The notes under the pieces: generated by a model | What the model was told of the DNA's origin: nothing | The model's input: the letters and a program-made list of their open reading frames with translations, nothing else | Database searches by the model: none | NCBI GenBank assembly: GCA_017429695.1 | Contig: JAFROK010000023.1 | Span: 83,543-147,542, forward strand | DNA from: Clostridia bacterium | GTDB lineage: Bacteria > Bacillota > Clostridia > Christensenellales > Aristaeellaceae | DNA: 64,000 nucleotides | Direction: 5' to 3' | In this document: piece by piece, positions 38,418-46,934 of the stretch | Layout: every line of letters begins with the position of its first letter | Numbering within the stretch: the first letter of the stretch is position 1 | Made by a program: the position numbers and the translations under genes

Positions 38418-39686
38418 TCAGCAGCTTCCCGCTTTCAGCGCCCGCTCCCCAATATCCCTTCTGCAGTACCTGTTCTCAAACGCAATCCGGTCCGCCAGGG
38501 CATAGGCTTCGTCCCGGGCCACCGCAAGGCTGTCCGCCACTGCGGTCACGCCCAGCACCCGTCCGCCGTTTGTCACGAGCTTCCCGTCCTTCAGGGCGGC
38601 GCCGGCCACAAACACATGCGGCAGCACATCCGCCGGAATGGCAATCTCATAGCCCTTGCCGTAGGAGCCAGGGTATCCGGCGGAAGCCAGCACCACACAG
38701 CAGGCATGGGCATCGCGGAACTTCACTTCACATTCCGCCAGCTTTCCGGCAGTAACGGCCTGCATCACCGTCAGCAGGTCGCTTTCCAGCAGCGGCAGCA
38801 CCACCTGAGTTTCCGGGTCGCCGAAGCGGCAGTTGTACTCGATCACCTTCGGGCCGTCTTTGGTAATCATCAGGCCAAAGTACAGGCATCCACGGAACTC
38901 ACGCCCCTCCGCCTTCATCGCCCGGATCGTCGGCAGGAAGATCTTTTCCATGCACTGGGCGGCAACCGCTTCCGTATAGAAGGGATTCGGCGCGACGGTA
39001 CCCATGCCGCCGGTATTGGGGCCCGTGTCCCCGTCCCCGGCCCGCTTGTGGTCCATGCTGGATACCATCGGCACCACGGTGGTTCCGTCCGTAAAGCTCA
39101 GCACGGAGACTTCCGGGCCTTCCAGGTATTCCTCAATCACGATCCGGTCGCCGCTGGCGCCGAACTTCTTGTCCTCCATAGCCTCCCGGACCGCCGCAAC
39201 AGCCTCTTCCCGGGTCATGGCCACGGTAACACCCTTGCCCAGGGCCAGGCCGTCCGCCTTGATCACGGTGGGAACCGGCGCGGTTTTCAGGTAATCCAGC
39301 GCGTCCGCCGCGCTGTCGAACACCCGGTATTCCGCCGTGGGAATGCCGTATTTCTTCATCAGGTCCTTGGCAAACACCTTGCTTCCTTCGATGACCGCCG
39401 CATTTTTCCGCGGGCCGAAGCAGGGAATGCCCTCCGCTTCCAGCGCGTCCACGCATCCCAGCGCCAGCGGATCGTCCGGCGCCACCACCGCGTAATCAAT
39501 CGCGTTTTCCTTCGCAAAAGCCACGATACCGTCGATATCCTTGGCACCGACCGGGACGCAGATCGCGTCCGCCGCGATGCCCCCGTTGCCCGGCAGGGCA
39601 TAGATGGTTTCAACGGAAAGGTTTTCCTTCAGTTTCCGGATGATGGCGTGCTCCCGGCCGCCGCCGCCGACTACCAGTAGTTTCAT
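38418..39686 (-). CDS. purD: Phosphoribosylamine-glycine ligase (GAR synthetase)
   Basis: 422 residues. ATP-grasp enzyme of the second purine step. KLLVVGGGGREHAI at the start, DGLALGKGV and GMGTVAPNPFY in the middle, and FGDPETQVVLP near residue 290 are diagnostic. The C-terminus (RALKAGSC) ends at the edge of a REP-like repeat. 21 bp after the AICAR formyltransferase gene. Confidence 0.97.
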   Translation of the reverse strand: MKLLVVGGGGREHAIIRKLKENLSVETIYALPGNGGIAADAICVPVGAKDIDGIVAFAKENAIDYAVVAPDDPLALGCVDALEAEGIPCFGPRKNAAVIEGSKVFAKDLMKKYGIPTAEYRVFDSAADALDYLKTAPVPTVIKADGLALGKGVTVAMTREEAVAAVREAMEDKKFGASGDRIVIEEYLEGPEVSVLSFTDGTTVVPMVSSMDHKRAGDGDTGPNTGGMGTVAPNPFYTEAVAAQCMEKIFLPTIRAMKAEGREFRGCLYFGLMITKDGPKVIEYNCRFGDPETQVVLPLLESDLLTVMQAVTAGKLAECEVKFRDAHACCVVLASAGYPGSYGKGYEIAIPADVLPHVFVAGAALKDGKLVTNGGRVLGVTAVADSLAVARDEAYALADRIAFENRYCRRDIGERALKAGSC

Positions 39687-39707
39687 GGTGTACTCCTTAT
39701 TTCTGCA

Positions 39708-40892
39708 TCAATGATGGAACAGCCGCATATGCGTGAAGCACATGGTCATTCCGTATTTGTCGCAGCAATCGATCACGGCGTCGTCCCGGATGGATCCGCC
39801 GGGCTCCGCAATGTACTTCACGCCGCTGCGGTAGGCGCGCTCGATGTTGTCGCTGAAGGGGAAGAAGGCGTCGGAGCCCAGGGCCACGTTCTGCCGGGTG
39901 CTCAGGAAGGCTTTCTTATCCTCGTCGGTCAGCGGCGCGGGCTGCGCGGTGAAGTATTTCTGCCAGCTACCGTCGGCGCAGACGTCTTCTTCGTTCTGGT
40001 TGATGTAGCCGTCGATCACGTTGTCCCGTTCCGGCCGGCCCAGGTCGTCCCGGAAGGGCAGGTTCAGGACCTTTTCATGCTGCCGCAGGAACCAGGTGTC
40101 CGCCTTGGAACCCGCCAGGCGGGTGCAGTGGATCCGGCTCTGCTGGCCGGCGCCCACGCCGATCGCCTGTCCGTCCACCGCGTAGCATACGGAGTTGGAC
40201 TGGGTGTATTTCAGGGTGATCAGGGCGATGATCAGGTCACGGACGGCGCTGTCCGGCAGGTCCTTGTTCTTCGTTACGATCTCGCTCAGCAGTTCCCGGT
40301 TGATTTCGAAGTTGTTCCGGCCCTGCTCGAAGGTGATGCCAAACACCTGTTTGCGTTCCTGGGCTTCAGGGATATAGTCCGGATCGATCTGTACGATATT
40401 GTAGTTGCCCTTGCGCTTGGTTTTGAGGATCTCCAGCGCTTCCGGTTCATACCCGGGGGCGATCACGCCGTCGGATACTTCCCGCTTCAGCATTTTCGCG
40501 GTGGTCACGTCGCATACGTCGCTCATGGCCACCCAGTCGCCGAAGGAGCACATCCGGTCTGTGCCGCGGGCGCGGGCGTAGGCGCAGGCCAGCGGGGAAT
40601 CATCCAGCCCTTCGATATCATCCACGAAGCAGGCCTTTTTCAGGTCGTCGCTCAGCGGAATACCGACCGCCGCGGAGGTGGGGCTCACGTGTTTGAAGGA
40701 GGTCACCGCCGGCAGCCCCAGGGCGGCCTTCAGTTCCTTCACCAGCTGCCAGGAGTTGAACGCATCCAGGAAGTTGATGTAGCCCGGCCGTCCGGACAGG
40801 ATGGTAATCGGCAGGTCGCTGCCGTCGTTCATGTAGATCTTTGCGGGTTTCTGGTTGGGGTTGCATCCGTACTTCAGCTCAAACTCTTTCAT
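39708..40892 (-). CDS. AICAR formyltransferase, stand-alone (no IMP cyclohydrolase domain)
   Basis: 394 residues. It carries only the transformylase part of PurH: LKYGCNPNQKPAKIY at the start, FKHVSPTSAAVG (the Lys-His pair of the active site) and the late segment DAFFPFSDNIERA. Adds the last formyl group using 10-formyl-THF. The missing cyclohydrolase activity is supplied by the PurO-type protein encoded 18 bp upstream, so this is the two-protein version of the final steps. Such stand-alone enzymes are known in Clostridia. Confidence 0.93.
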   Translation of the reverse strand: MKEFELKYGCNPNQKPAKIYMNDGSDLPITILSGRPGYINFLDAFNSWQLVKELKAALGLPAVTSFKHVSPTSAAVGIPLSDDLKKACFVDDIEGLDDSPLACAYARARGTDRMCSFGDWVAMSDVCDVTTAKMLKREVSDGVIAPGYEPEALEILKTKRKGNYNIVQIDPDYIPEAQERKQVFGITFEQGRNNFEINRELLSEIVTKNKDLPDSAVRDLIIALITLKYTQSNSVCYAVDGQAIGVGAGQQSRIHCTRLAGSKADTWFLRQHEKVLNLPFRDDLGRPERDNVIDGYINQNEEDVCADGSWQKYFTAQPAPLTDEDKKAFLSTRQNVALGSDAFFPFSDNIERAYRSGVKYIAEPGGSIRDDAVIDCCDKYGMTMCFTHMRLFHH

Positions 40893-40910
40893 GTTCCTGT
40901 CCTCCTGTCA

Positions 40911-41630
40911 TTACTGATTCTTGTTGACCAGCCGGTTTTCGGTTTTGCCGGTTTTAAGGTCCACATACCTCACGTAGAGGCTGATTTTGTTCTGCTCGTT
41001 CAGGGCCTTCCAGATGCGGTTTGTCATCTCGTCGATGTCGTCGCACACAGCGATCCGCTCGGGTTCTCCCTGGAAGGTCGGAATCGGGTTTCCGTCGCAC
41101 ACATAGGTGTGGATGAAGTGTCCCAGGCCGGCCTTCGGCGCGTAAGTATAGGTGAAGCGGTTACAGGCGCTGCCTTCCGCGTCGGCGCTCTTCAGGATGC
41201 TCATCTGGTAGGTGAAATCCCCCTCGCCGAAGGTCAGCATGCCGCTGATGCGGGGCGTAAAGTTCGGGCCGTCCGGCTCAAACTCACGGCTTTCCAGCGC
41301 CTTTTTGAAGCACTTGCCTTCCTTCAGGCCGTCATAGATCGTATCCGTCTGGTTGCCGTTGGTCACGATCAGGTTGTTTTCGAATGACCGGATCGCGGCA
41401 TAGATGATCAGGGACGGATCCTGCACCTTGGACGTGTCAAAGGGCTCGGTGAACACTTCGCCGTTCTTCTCGGTAAAAATCCGGTTCCGGCTGTTTTCGC
41501 TGCGGCCCATGATGAAGTAGGCCGTCATGGCTTTCGTTCCGTCCGGCGTCAGGCCGATGACGATGCCCCGCCCGGGATAGGTGTTGTTCTCCAGCAGTTC
41601 TTCGGGGGTATTGATCCTGTAGATGTCCAT
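40911..41630 (-). CDS. purO: PurO-type IMP cyclohydrolase
   Basis: 239 residues. The N-terminus NNTYPGRGIVIGLTPDGTKA and the segment IYAAIRSFENNLIVTNGNQT match the PurO family first described in methanogenic archaea, which closes FAICAR to IMP with an NTN-hydrolase-like fold and is unrelated to the PurH cyclohydrolase domain. The recognition rests on these motifs and on the neighbouring stand-alone AICAR formyltransferase. Preceded by AGGAGGCTGCAC. Confidence 0.88.
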   Translation of the reverse strand: MDIYRINTPEELLENNTYPGRGIVIGLTPDGTKAMTAYFIMGRSENSRNRIFTEKNGEVFTEPFDTSKVQDPSLIIYAAIRSFENNLIVTNGNQTDTIYDGLKEGKCFKKALESREFEPDGPNFTPRISGMLTFGEGDFTYQMSILKSADAEGSACNRFTYTYAPKAGLGHFIHTYVCDGNPIPTFQGEPERIAVCDDIDEMTNRIWKALNEQNKISLYVRYVDLKTGKTENRLVNKNQ

Positions 41631-41647
41631 GTGCAGCCTCCTGTACT

Positions 41648-41668
41648 TTAGTGATTAGTGGTTGGTAA
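41648..41668. repeat. Fragment of the AGTGATT repeat overlapping the purN stop
   Basis: TTTAGTGATTAGTGGTTGG matches the unit of the array at 45502-45564. Read leftward it supplies the last residues (TNH) and stop of purN. Confidence 0.65.
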
Positions 41669-42266
41669 TTTCCCTGCAGACTTTTTCCACGCTCTGCGGC
41701 AGGATGATCCATTCCGCCTGCTCCATGACCCGGCGCTGCAGGATTTCCGGGGTGTCCCAGTCCTGAATCTCCACCGCCTTCTGGGCGATGATCTCGCCGC
41801 CGTCCGGAATCTCGTTGACAAAATGCACCGTCGCGCCGGTCACCTTCACGCCCCGGGCCAGCGCCGCCTCGTGCACCTTCAGGCCGTAGAATCCCGCGCC
41901 GCAGAAGCTGGGAATCAGGCTCGGATGCACATTGATGATCCGGCGCTCATACAGGGTGGTAAAGTTCTCCGTCAGGATGCTCAGGAATCCTGCCAGGACA
42001 ATCAGGTCTGTCCGGTTCTTCTCCAGCGCCTCCACCAGTTTGCCTTCAAAGGCCGCCTGGCCGCCGCAGGCTTTCTTGTTGATCTCGATTCCGGGAATCC
42101 CGGCGTTCTTCGCCCGCTCCAGCGCGTAGGCGCCGGCCCGATCGCTGATCACCAGGGTAATTTCCCCGTGGGGGATCTCCCCGCGGGCCTGCGCGTCCAG
42201 GATCGCCTGCAGGTTTGTTCCGCCGCCGGAAACCAGTACCGCCACCCGGGCTTTCTTCTCCGCCAT
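41655..42266 (-). CDS. purN: Phosphoribosylglycinamide formyltransferase
   Basis: 203 residues. VAVLVSGGGTNLQAILDA is the phosphate-binding start; HPSLIPSFCGAGFYG and TGATVHFVNEIPDGGEII carry the catalytic Asn-His-Asp set (the Asn sits in INVHPS). Formylates GAR with 10-formyl-THF. ATG 42266 is chosen for AAAGGAA at 8 bp and because upstream codons are not conserved. Its final residues are encoded by a repeat fragment. Confidence 0.96.
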   Translation of the reverse strand: MAEKKARVAVLVSGGGTNLQAILDAQARGEIPHGEITLVISDRAGAYALERAKNAGIPGIEINKKACGGQAAFEGKLVEALEKNRTDLIVLAGFLSILTENFTTLYERRIINVHPSLIPSFCGAGFYGLKVHEAALARGVKVTGATVHFVNEIPDGGEIIAQKAVEIQDWDTPEILQRRVMEQAEWIILPQSVEKVCREITNH

Positions 42267-42288
42267 GCGATGGTTCCTTTCCCCGCGA

Positions 42289-43332
42289 TCAGATGATGCG
42301 GATCTTGCTTTCGCTTTCCTCAATTTCGCCGATCCGGTACGCGTCCACGCCGTTTTCCTTCAGGATCCGCAGCGCCTTTTCCGCGTCCTCCGCCGCAACG
42401 ACCACGCTCATGCCCACACCCATGTTGTAGGTGTTGAACATATCGTGCTCGCTGATACCGCCTTTTTCGGCAATCAGGTCAAAAATCGGCAGCACTTTGA
42501 CCGATTTCCGGTCAATCTTCGCGCCCAGGCCGTCCGGAATGCTCCGCGGAATGTTCTCGTAGAATCCGCCGCCGGTAATATGGCTGATGCCCTTCACGGC
42601 CACTTCCTTCAGCAGCGCCAGCACCGGTTTGACGTAGATCTTCGTCGGGGTCAGCAGCGTTTCGCCCAGGCTCTTCCCGCCCAGCTGCGCCACCGGCGCG
42701 TTCAGGTCGGCATTCTCCACGTCGAACACCTTGCGGATCAGGCTGAAGCCGTTGGAGTGCACGCCCGAGGAGGGCAGCGCGATCACGATATCCCCGGCCT
42801 TCATCTTCGTGTTGTCAATGATCTTCGCCTTGTCCACGATGCCGGTGGAATAACCCGCCAGGTCATACTCATCCTCGGGCATCATCCCGGGATGCTCCGC
42901 GGTCTCCCCGCCGATCAGGGCACAGCCGGCCTGCACGCAGCCTTCGCAGACGCCCTTTACGATCTGCTCGATCTTTTCCGGGATATTACGCCCGCAGGCG
43001 ATGTAGTCCAGGAAGAACAGCGGCTTCGCGCCGCAGCAGATGATGTCGTTGACGCACATGGCCACGCAGTCGATGCCGATGGTATCATGCCTGTCCATCA
43101 GGAAGGCCAGCTTCAGCTTGGTGCCGACGCCGTCCGTTCCGGAAACCAGCACCGGTTTCTCCATGCCGTCCAAATCCGGCTCAAACAGGCCGCCGAAACC
43201 GCCTACATCCTCGCAGACGCCGGGAACCGCCGTCCGCCGGATATGCTTTTTCATCAGTTCCACAGATCTGTAGCCGGCAGTAATGTCGACACCGGCAGCC
43301 GCATATGCTTCCGAACGGGATTCGTTATTCAT
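42289..43332 (-). CDS. purM: Phosphoribosylformylglycinamidine cyclo-ligase
   Basis: 347 residues, normal length. [18 protein letters not shown] is the start signature, followed by [10 protein letters not shown] and [11 protein letters not shown]. Closes FGAM to AIR. ATG 43332 has GGAAAGGAA 8 bp upstream. It starts 5 bp after the purF stop codon. Confidence 0.97.
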   Translation of the reverse strand: MNNESRSEAYAAAGVDITAGYRSVELMKKHIRRTAVPGVCEDVGGFGGLFEPDLDGMEKPVLVSGTDGVGTKLKLAFLMDRHDTIGIDCVAMCVNDIICCGAKPLFFLDYIACGRNIPEKIEQIVKGVCEGCVQAGCALIGGETAEHPGMMPEDEYDLAGYSTGIVDKAKIIDNTKMKAGDIVIALPSSGVHSNGFSLIRKVFDVENADLNAPVAQLGGKSLGETLLTPTKIYVKPVLALLKEVAVKGISHITGGGFYENIPRSIPDGLGAKIDRKSVKVLPIFDLIAEKGGISEHDMFNTYNMGVGMSVVVAAEDAEKALRILKENGVDAYRIGEIEESESKIRII

Positions 43333-43336
43333 CGTC

Positions 43337-44761
43337 TCATTCCTTTCCGTCCCAGCAATAAGTACAAAGTTCACAGGGATCGATGCCGATCGCCTTGATC
43401 ACGCCTTCCAGCGTCTGGAACTCCAGGGAGGCGAAGTGGAATTTCTCACAGATGCTTTCCCGGAGCTTCCGGCCCCGTTCCGTGCTGCCGTCCGCGTACT
43501 CATCGATATGGCTGAACCCTTCCTCGCCCTCCAGCTCCAGGATCACCCGGCGAGCGATCAGCTCCAGGTCGCTGTTGGAGCGGGAAAAGTTCAGGTACTT
43601 GCAGGCATACATGATCGGCGGGCAGGCGCTGCGCATATGCACGGACTTCGCACCGCTCTCATACAGGAACTCAACGGTCTCCCGCAGCTGGGTGCCCCGG
43701 ACAATGGAGTCGTCCACAAACAGCAGGTTCTTGTCCTTAATCAGCGCGTTCACCGGAATCTGCTTCATCTTGGCGATCTTGTCCCGGTCCGTCTGGTTGG
43801 CCGGCATAAAGCTGCGGCTCCAGGTGGGGGTGTACTTAATAAAGGCCCGGGCGAACGGTGTTCCACTGCGATTGGCGTATCCGATGGCGTGGGGCGTTCC
43901 GGAGTCCGGCACCCCGCCGATATAGTCGATGGGATCGTCCCGGCCGGCCGCCTTGTCGTTGTCCGCCATGATGGCGCCGTTGCGGTAGCGCATTTCCTCG
44001 ACGTTGACCCCTTCATAGCAGGAGGTCGGATAGCCGTAATAACTCCACAGGAAGGAGCAGATTTTCTTTTTCTTTCCCGGGGCCGCCAGCCGGGTCATGC
44101 TGTCCGGCGTCAGCTCCACGATTTCCCCGGGTCCCAGCTCGCACACGTCTTCATAGCCGGTTTTGTGGAAGGCAAAGGACTCGAACGCCACCGCGTAGCT
44201 GTCATCCCGCTTTCCGACCGCCACCGGCAGCCGGCCCATCCGGTCCCGGGCGGCAATGATCGTGCCCTTGTCCGTCAGGATCAGGATTGACGCCGTGCCC
44301 ACAATCGACTTCTGGGCAAAACGGATCCCTTCGGCGAAGTCGCTCTTCTGGTTGATCAGCGCGCTGAGCAGTTCCGTCTGGTTGATTTTGCCACCGGTCA
44401 TCGAATCGAAATGCCCGCCGCTGAAGCTCAGGTACTGGTCAATCAGCTCGTCCGCGTTGTTGATCACGCCGGTCATGCAGATCGCATAAGTCCCCAGGTT
44501 GGACCGGATCAGCAGCGGCTGGGGATCCGCGTCGGAAATGCAGCCGATCGCTGCCGTGCCGCGCATTTCTTCAAAGATATGCTCAAACTTGGTCCGGAAC
44601 GGCGCGTTGCAGATGTTGTGAATCTTGCGCTGCAGCCCGATCTCCTCATCCCAGGCTGCCATGCCGGCCCGGCGGGTTCCCAGGTGGCTGTGGTAGTCCA
44701 CGCCGAAAAACACGTCGAGCATACAGTCGTTCTTGGAAGTAATTCCGAAAAATCCGCCCAT
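43337..44761 (-). CDS. purF: PurF-like phosphoribosyltransferase with degenerate glutaminase domain
   Basis: 474 residues. The phosphoribosyltransferase half is intact ([19 protein letters not shown] loop [14 protein letters not shown]), and ELCTYC near the end fits the Fe-S-binding cysteines of Bacillus PurF. The N-terminus is MGGFFGI where active enzymes have MCGIFGI, so the nucleophilic cysteine of the class II amidotransferase is absent; an in-frame TAA two codons upstream excludes a missed start. The glutamine-binding HVRYSTxG and HNGNL elements are replaced by CISDADPQP and MTGVINN. It should therefore use free ammonia with PRPP, or accept ammonia from another protein. Similar sequences occur in Clostridia. 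Confidence 0.9.
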   Translation of the reverse strand: MGGFFGITSKNDCMLDVFFGVDYHSHLGTRRAGMAAWDEEIGLQRKIHNICNAPFRTKFEHIFEEMRGTAAIGCISDADPQPLLIRSNLGTYAICMTGVINNADELIDQYLSFSGGHFDSMTGGKINQTELLSALINQKSDFAEGIRFAQKSIVGTASILILTDKGTIIAARDRMGRLPVAVGKRDDSYAVAFESFAFHKTGYEDVCELGPGEIVELTPDSMTRLAAPGKKKKICSFLWSYYGYPTSCYEGVNVEEMRYRNGAIMADNDKAAGRDDPIDYIGGVPDSGTPHAIGYANRSGTPFARAFIKYTPTWSRSFMPANQTDRDKIAKMKQIPVNALIKDKNLLFVDDSIVRGTQLRETVEFLYESGAKSVHMRSACPPIMYACKYLNFSRSNSDLELIARRVILELEGEEGFSHIDEYADGSTERGRKLRESICEKFHFASLEFQTLEGVIKAIGIDPCELCTYCWDGKE

Positions 44762-44792
44762 GCGTTACCCCTCTTTTATCACAGTCTGGCTT

Positions 44793-45287
44793 TTATGCTT
44801 TCAGCCGTTCAGCTATGCCGGCATCTTTTTCCAGCACCTTCTGCGCATCCTTTTCCCGCTTCGCGTCCAGCTTCGCGGCAAGATCCTTGTCTTCCACCGC
44901 CAGGATCTGCGCCGCCAGAAGCGCCGCGTTGGCGCCGCCGTTGACCGCCACGGTGGCCACCGGAATCCCGGAAGGCATCTGCACCGTGCTCAGCAAGGCG
45001 TCCAGCCCCTCCAGGCAGGAACCCAGGCAGGGAATGCCGATCACCGGCAGCGTCGTGTTCGCCGCGATGGCGCCGGCCAGGTGTGCCGCCATGCCCGCGG
45101 CCGCGATCAGCACGCCGAATCCGTTTTTCCGGGCGCCCACGGCAAAATCCCGGGCCTGCACCGGCGTCCGGTGTGCCGAGTATACATGTGCTTCCCAGCC
45201 AATGCCCAGGCTGTCCAGCATATCCGTTGCTTTTTTGACCACCGGCAGGTCGCTGTCGCTGCCCATAATGATTCCGACTTTCTTCAT
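44793..45287 (-). CDS. purE: 5-(carboxyamino)imidazole ribonucleotide mutase / AIR carboxylase
   Basis: 164 residues. GIIMGSDSDLPVVKKATDML and HVYSAHRTPVQARDF contain the conserved Ser/Asp and His of the active site; AGMAAHLAGAIAANTTLPVIG follows. No purK is in the window, so it could be a class I enzyme needing PurK elsewhere or a class II enzyme using CO2; the sequence alone does not let me decide. First gene of the purine operon, with GGAGGAGG upstream. Confidence 0.96.
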   Translation of the reverse strand: MKKVGIIMGSDSDLPVVKKATDMLDSLGIGWEAHVYSAHRTPVQARDFAVGARKNGFGVLIAAAGMAAHLAGAIAANTTLPVIGIPCLGSCLEGLDALLSTVQMPSGIPVATVAVNGGANAALLAAQILAVEDKDLAAKLDAKREKDAQKVLEKDAGIAERLKA

Positions 45288-45314
45288 TCCAAATGCTTCC
45301 TCCTCCGGTGAACA

Positions 45315-45342
45315 TTTTTCGGCGCCGAACGGCGCCGAAAAA
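45315..45342 (-). promoter_or_regulatory. Hairpin at the 5' end of the purine transcript
   Basis: TTTTTCGGCGCC and GGCGCCGAAAAA pair perfectly over 12 bp around a 4-base loop, starting a few bases after the expected transcription start. It has no trailing T-run on the transcribed strand, so it is not a terminator; it may protect the mRNA or be a protein site. Confidence 0.5.
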
Positions 45343-45352
45343 AACCACCTTC

Positions 45353-45381
45353 ATTTTAGCCAAAAATCCGAACATTGTCAA
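45353..45381 (-). promoter_or_regulatory. Purine operon promoter overlapping a PurBox
   Basis: On the minus strand TTGACA (45381-45376) and TAAAAT (45358-45353) are 17 bp apart. On the plus strand AAATCCGAACATT at 45364-45376 fits the PurBox consensus AWWWCCGAACWWT at every position and overlaps the -35 box and spacer. Regulation by a Bacillota PurR (PRPP-binding phosphoribosyltransferase homologue) is the natural inference, though no purR gene is in the window. Confidence 0.75.
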
Positions 45382-45415
45382 TCGAAAACTCTTTAAATTT
45401 TCGTTAAATCACAAG

Positions 45416-45451
45416 AAAACACGAACGTTCGCAAATAAACGTTCGTGTTTT
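45416..45451. promoter_or_regulatory. 14-bp palindrome upstream of the purine promoter
   Basis: AAAACACGAACGTT and AACGTTCGTGTTTT are perfect inverted repeats around CGCAAATA. Each arm contains CGAAC, the PurBox core, so it may be a paired PurR site. Alternatively it is the terminator of the pyrimidine operon, since the minus strand continues TTTTCTT after the stem. Both roles could coexist. Confidence 0.6.
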
Positions 45452-45501
45452 TGTCCAAAATCGACCGGTTTTCTACCAATCCCCACCGATAACGATTTAC
45501 C

Positions 45502-45564
45502 GTCTCCTGACACCTGAGACCTGATACCTGCCACCTAATCACTAACCACTAATCACTAATCACT
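45502..45564. repeat. Nine-unit heptamer array after pyrI
   Basis: On the plus strand the units are GTCTCCT, GACACCT, GAGACCT, GATACCT, GCCACCT, AATCACT, AACCACT, AATCACT, AATCACT: a strict 7-bp period with two unit types (five NNNNCCT and four AAYCACT). It starts 3 bp beyond the pyrI stop. Fragments of the same words are at 10982, 16627, 16679 and 41648. Confidence 0.85.
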
Positions 45565-45567
45565 AAA

Positions 45568-45987
45568 CTACAGTTCCGCTTTCGCCTCGCACCAGACGCA
45601 CCGGTATTCCCGCCTGACCCGGTCGGAGAGCCGGAACACCTGATCCAGCTCCTGTTCGCAGGTGGAGATACACCGCGGATTCTTGCACTTCAGCACATTC
45701 ACCAGCGTTTCCGGCAGGTCGATGCGCTTTTTCTCCGCCAGTTCCCCGTTCCGGATGATGTTCACCGTGGCGCCGGGATCCACATAGCCGATGACGTTGA
45801 TATCCACCGGGATATCCGCGTCGATCTTGATGATATCCTTCCGTCCCAGCTTCCCCGACACCACATTGGTAATCATGGCCACCGGCACGTCCAGGCCGTC
45901 CAGGCCCAGCAGGCGGTACAGCTTCATCGCGTTGCCCGCGGCGATATGGTCAATCACGATACCGTTCTGGATGGAATCCACATTCAT
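45568..45987 (-). CDS. pyrI: Aspartate carbamoyltransferase regulatory subunit
   Basis: 139 residues. The N-terminal allosteric part binds nucleotides; the C-terminal zinc domain has the four cysteines in CKNPRC and CVWC. It forms a complex with PyrB so that ATP and CTP/UTP can tune flux. Its ATG overlaps the pyrB stop by 4 bp. Last gene of the pyrimidine operon. Confidence 0.95.
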   Translation of the reverse strand: MNVDSIQNGIVIDHIAAGNAMKLYRLLGLDGLDVPVAMITNVVSGKLGRKDIIKIDADIPVDINVIGYVDPGATVNIIRNGELAEKKRIDLPETLVNVLKCKNPRCISTCEQELDQVFRLSDRVRREYRCVWCEAKAEL

Positions 45988-46919
45988 ACCCGGTCACCTC
46001 CCGCTTTCAATCCCAGCAGCATCAGGATCAGCGCCATGCGCATATACTTGCCGTTCAGCACCTGCTTGAAATAGCAGGCGCGAGGATCCTCGTCCACGGC
46101 CACGCTGATTTCGTTCACCCGGGGCAGGGGGTGCATGACGCACAGGTCCTCCCGGGCCTTTTTCAGCTTTTCCGGCGTCAGGATGTAGCTATCCCGCAGG
46201 CGCAGGTAGTCTTCCTCGTTGAAGAAGCGTTCCCGCTGCACCCGCGTCATGTACAGGATATCCAGCTCCCCGATCACGTCCATCAGGTCCGTGGTCTGGG
46301 TATAGGGAATGGCTTTCTTTTTCAGCGCTTCGTTCTTCACGTAGCTGGGAACCTTCAGCTCCTCCGGGCTGATCAGCACGAACTTCAGCCCTTCATAGCG
46401 GCTCATGGCGTTGATGAGCGAATGCACCGTGCGGCCGAACTTCAGGTCGCCGCACAGGCCCACCGTCAGGTTTCCCAGCCGGCCCTTTTCCCGCCGGATC
46501 GTCAGCAGGTCGGCCAGGGTCTGGGTCGGATGGCAGTGGCCGCCGTCCCCGGCGTTGATCACCGGCACGGAAGCACTGCGGGCCGCCACCAGCGCCGCGC
46601 CTTCCTTGGGATGGCGCATGGCGATGATGTCCGCGTAGCAGGAAACGGTTTTCGCCGTGTCCGCCACGCTCTCGCCCTTGGCGGCGGAACTGGTGCCCGC
46701 GCCGGTCACGCTCAGCACGTTGCCGCCCAGCTCGTACATGGCCGCCTCAAAGCTCAGTCGGGTCCGGGTGCTGGGTTCAAAAAACAGCGTCGCCAGTTTT
46801 TTCCGCCGGCAGGCGTCCGCGTAGTCGTCCGGCCGGGCAATGATGTCCTCCGCCGTGTCCATCAGCGCGTCCAGTTCGGCCGGCGTCAGATCCGGCACAT
46901 CAATGATGCTGCGAACCAT
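45984..46919 (-). CDS. pyrB: Aspartate carbamoyltransferase catalytic subunit
   Basis: 311 residues. The carbamoyl-phosphate-binding [12 protein letters not shown], the aspartate-loop region [13 protein letters not shown] and [10 protein letters not shown] are canonical. Condenses carbamoyl phosphate with aspartate. Coupled to pyrI by overlap; 15 bp after pyrE. Confidence 0.97.
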   Translation of the reverse strand: MVRSIIDVPDLTPAELDALMDTAEDIIARPDDYADACRRKKLATLFFEPSTRTRLSFEAAMYELGGNVLSVTGAGTSSAAKGESVADTAKTVSCYADIIAMRHPKEGAALVAARSASVPVINAGDGGHCHPTQTLADLLTIRREKGRLGNLTVGLCGDLKFGRTVHSLINAMSRYEGLKFVLISPEELKVPSYVKNEALKKKAIPYTQTTDLMDVIGELDILYMTRVQRERFFNEEDYLRLRDSYILTPEKLKKAREDLCVMHPLPRVNEISVAVDEDPRACYFKQVLNGKYMRMALILMLLGLKAGGDRV

Positions 46920-46934
46920 ATGGTTTTCCTCCTG

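Noticed and set aside
45502-45564. CRISPR array
   Set aside because: The units are 7 bp without spacers, and no cas genes are present in the window.
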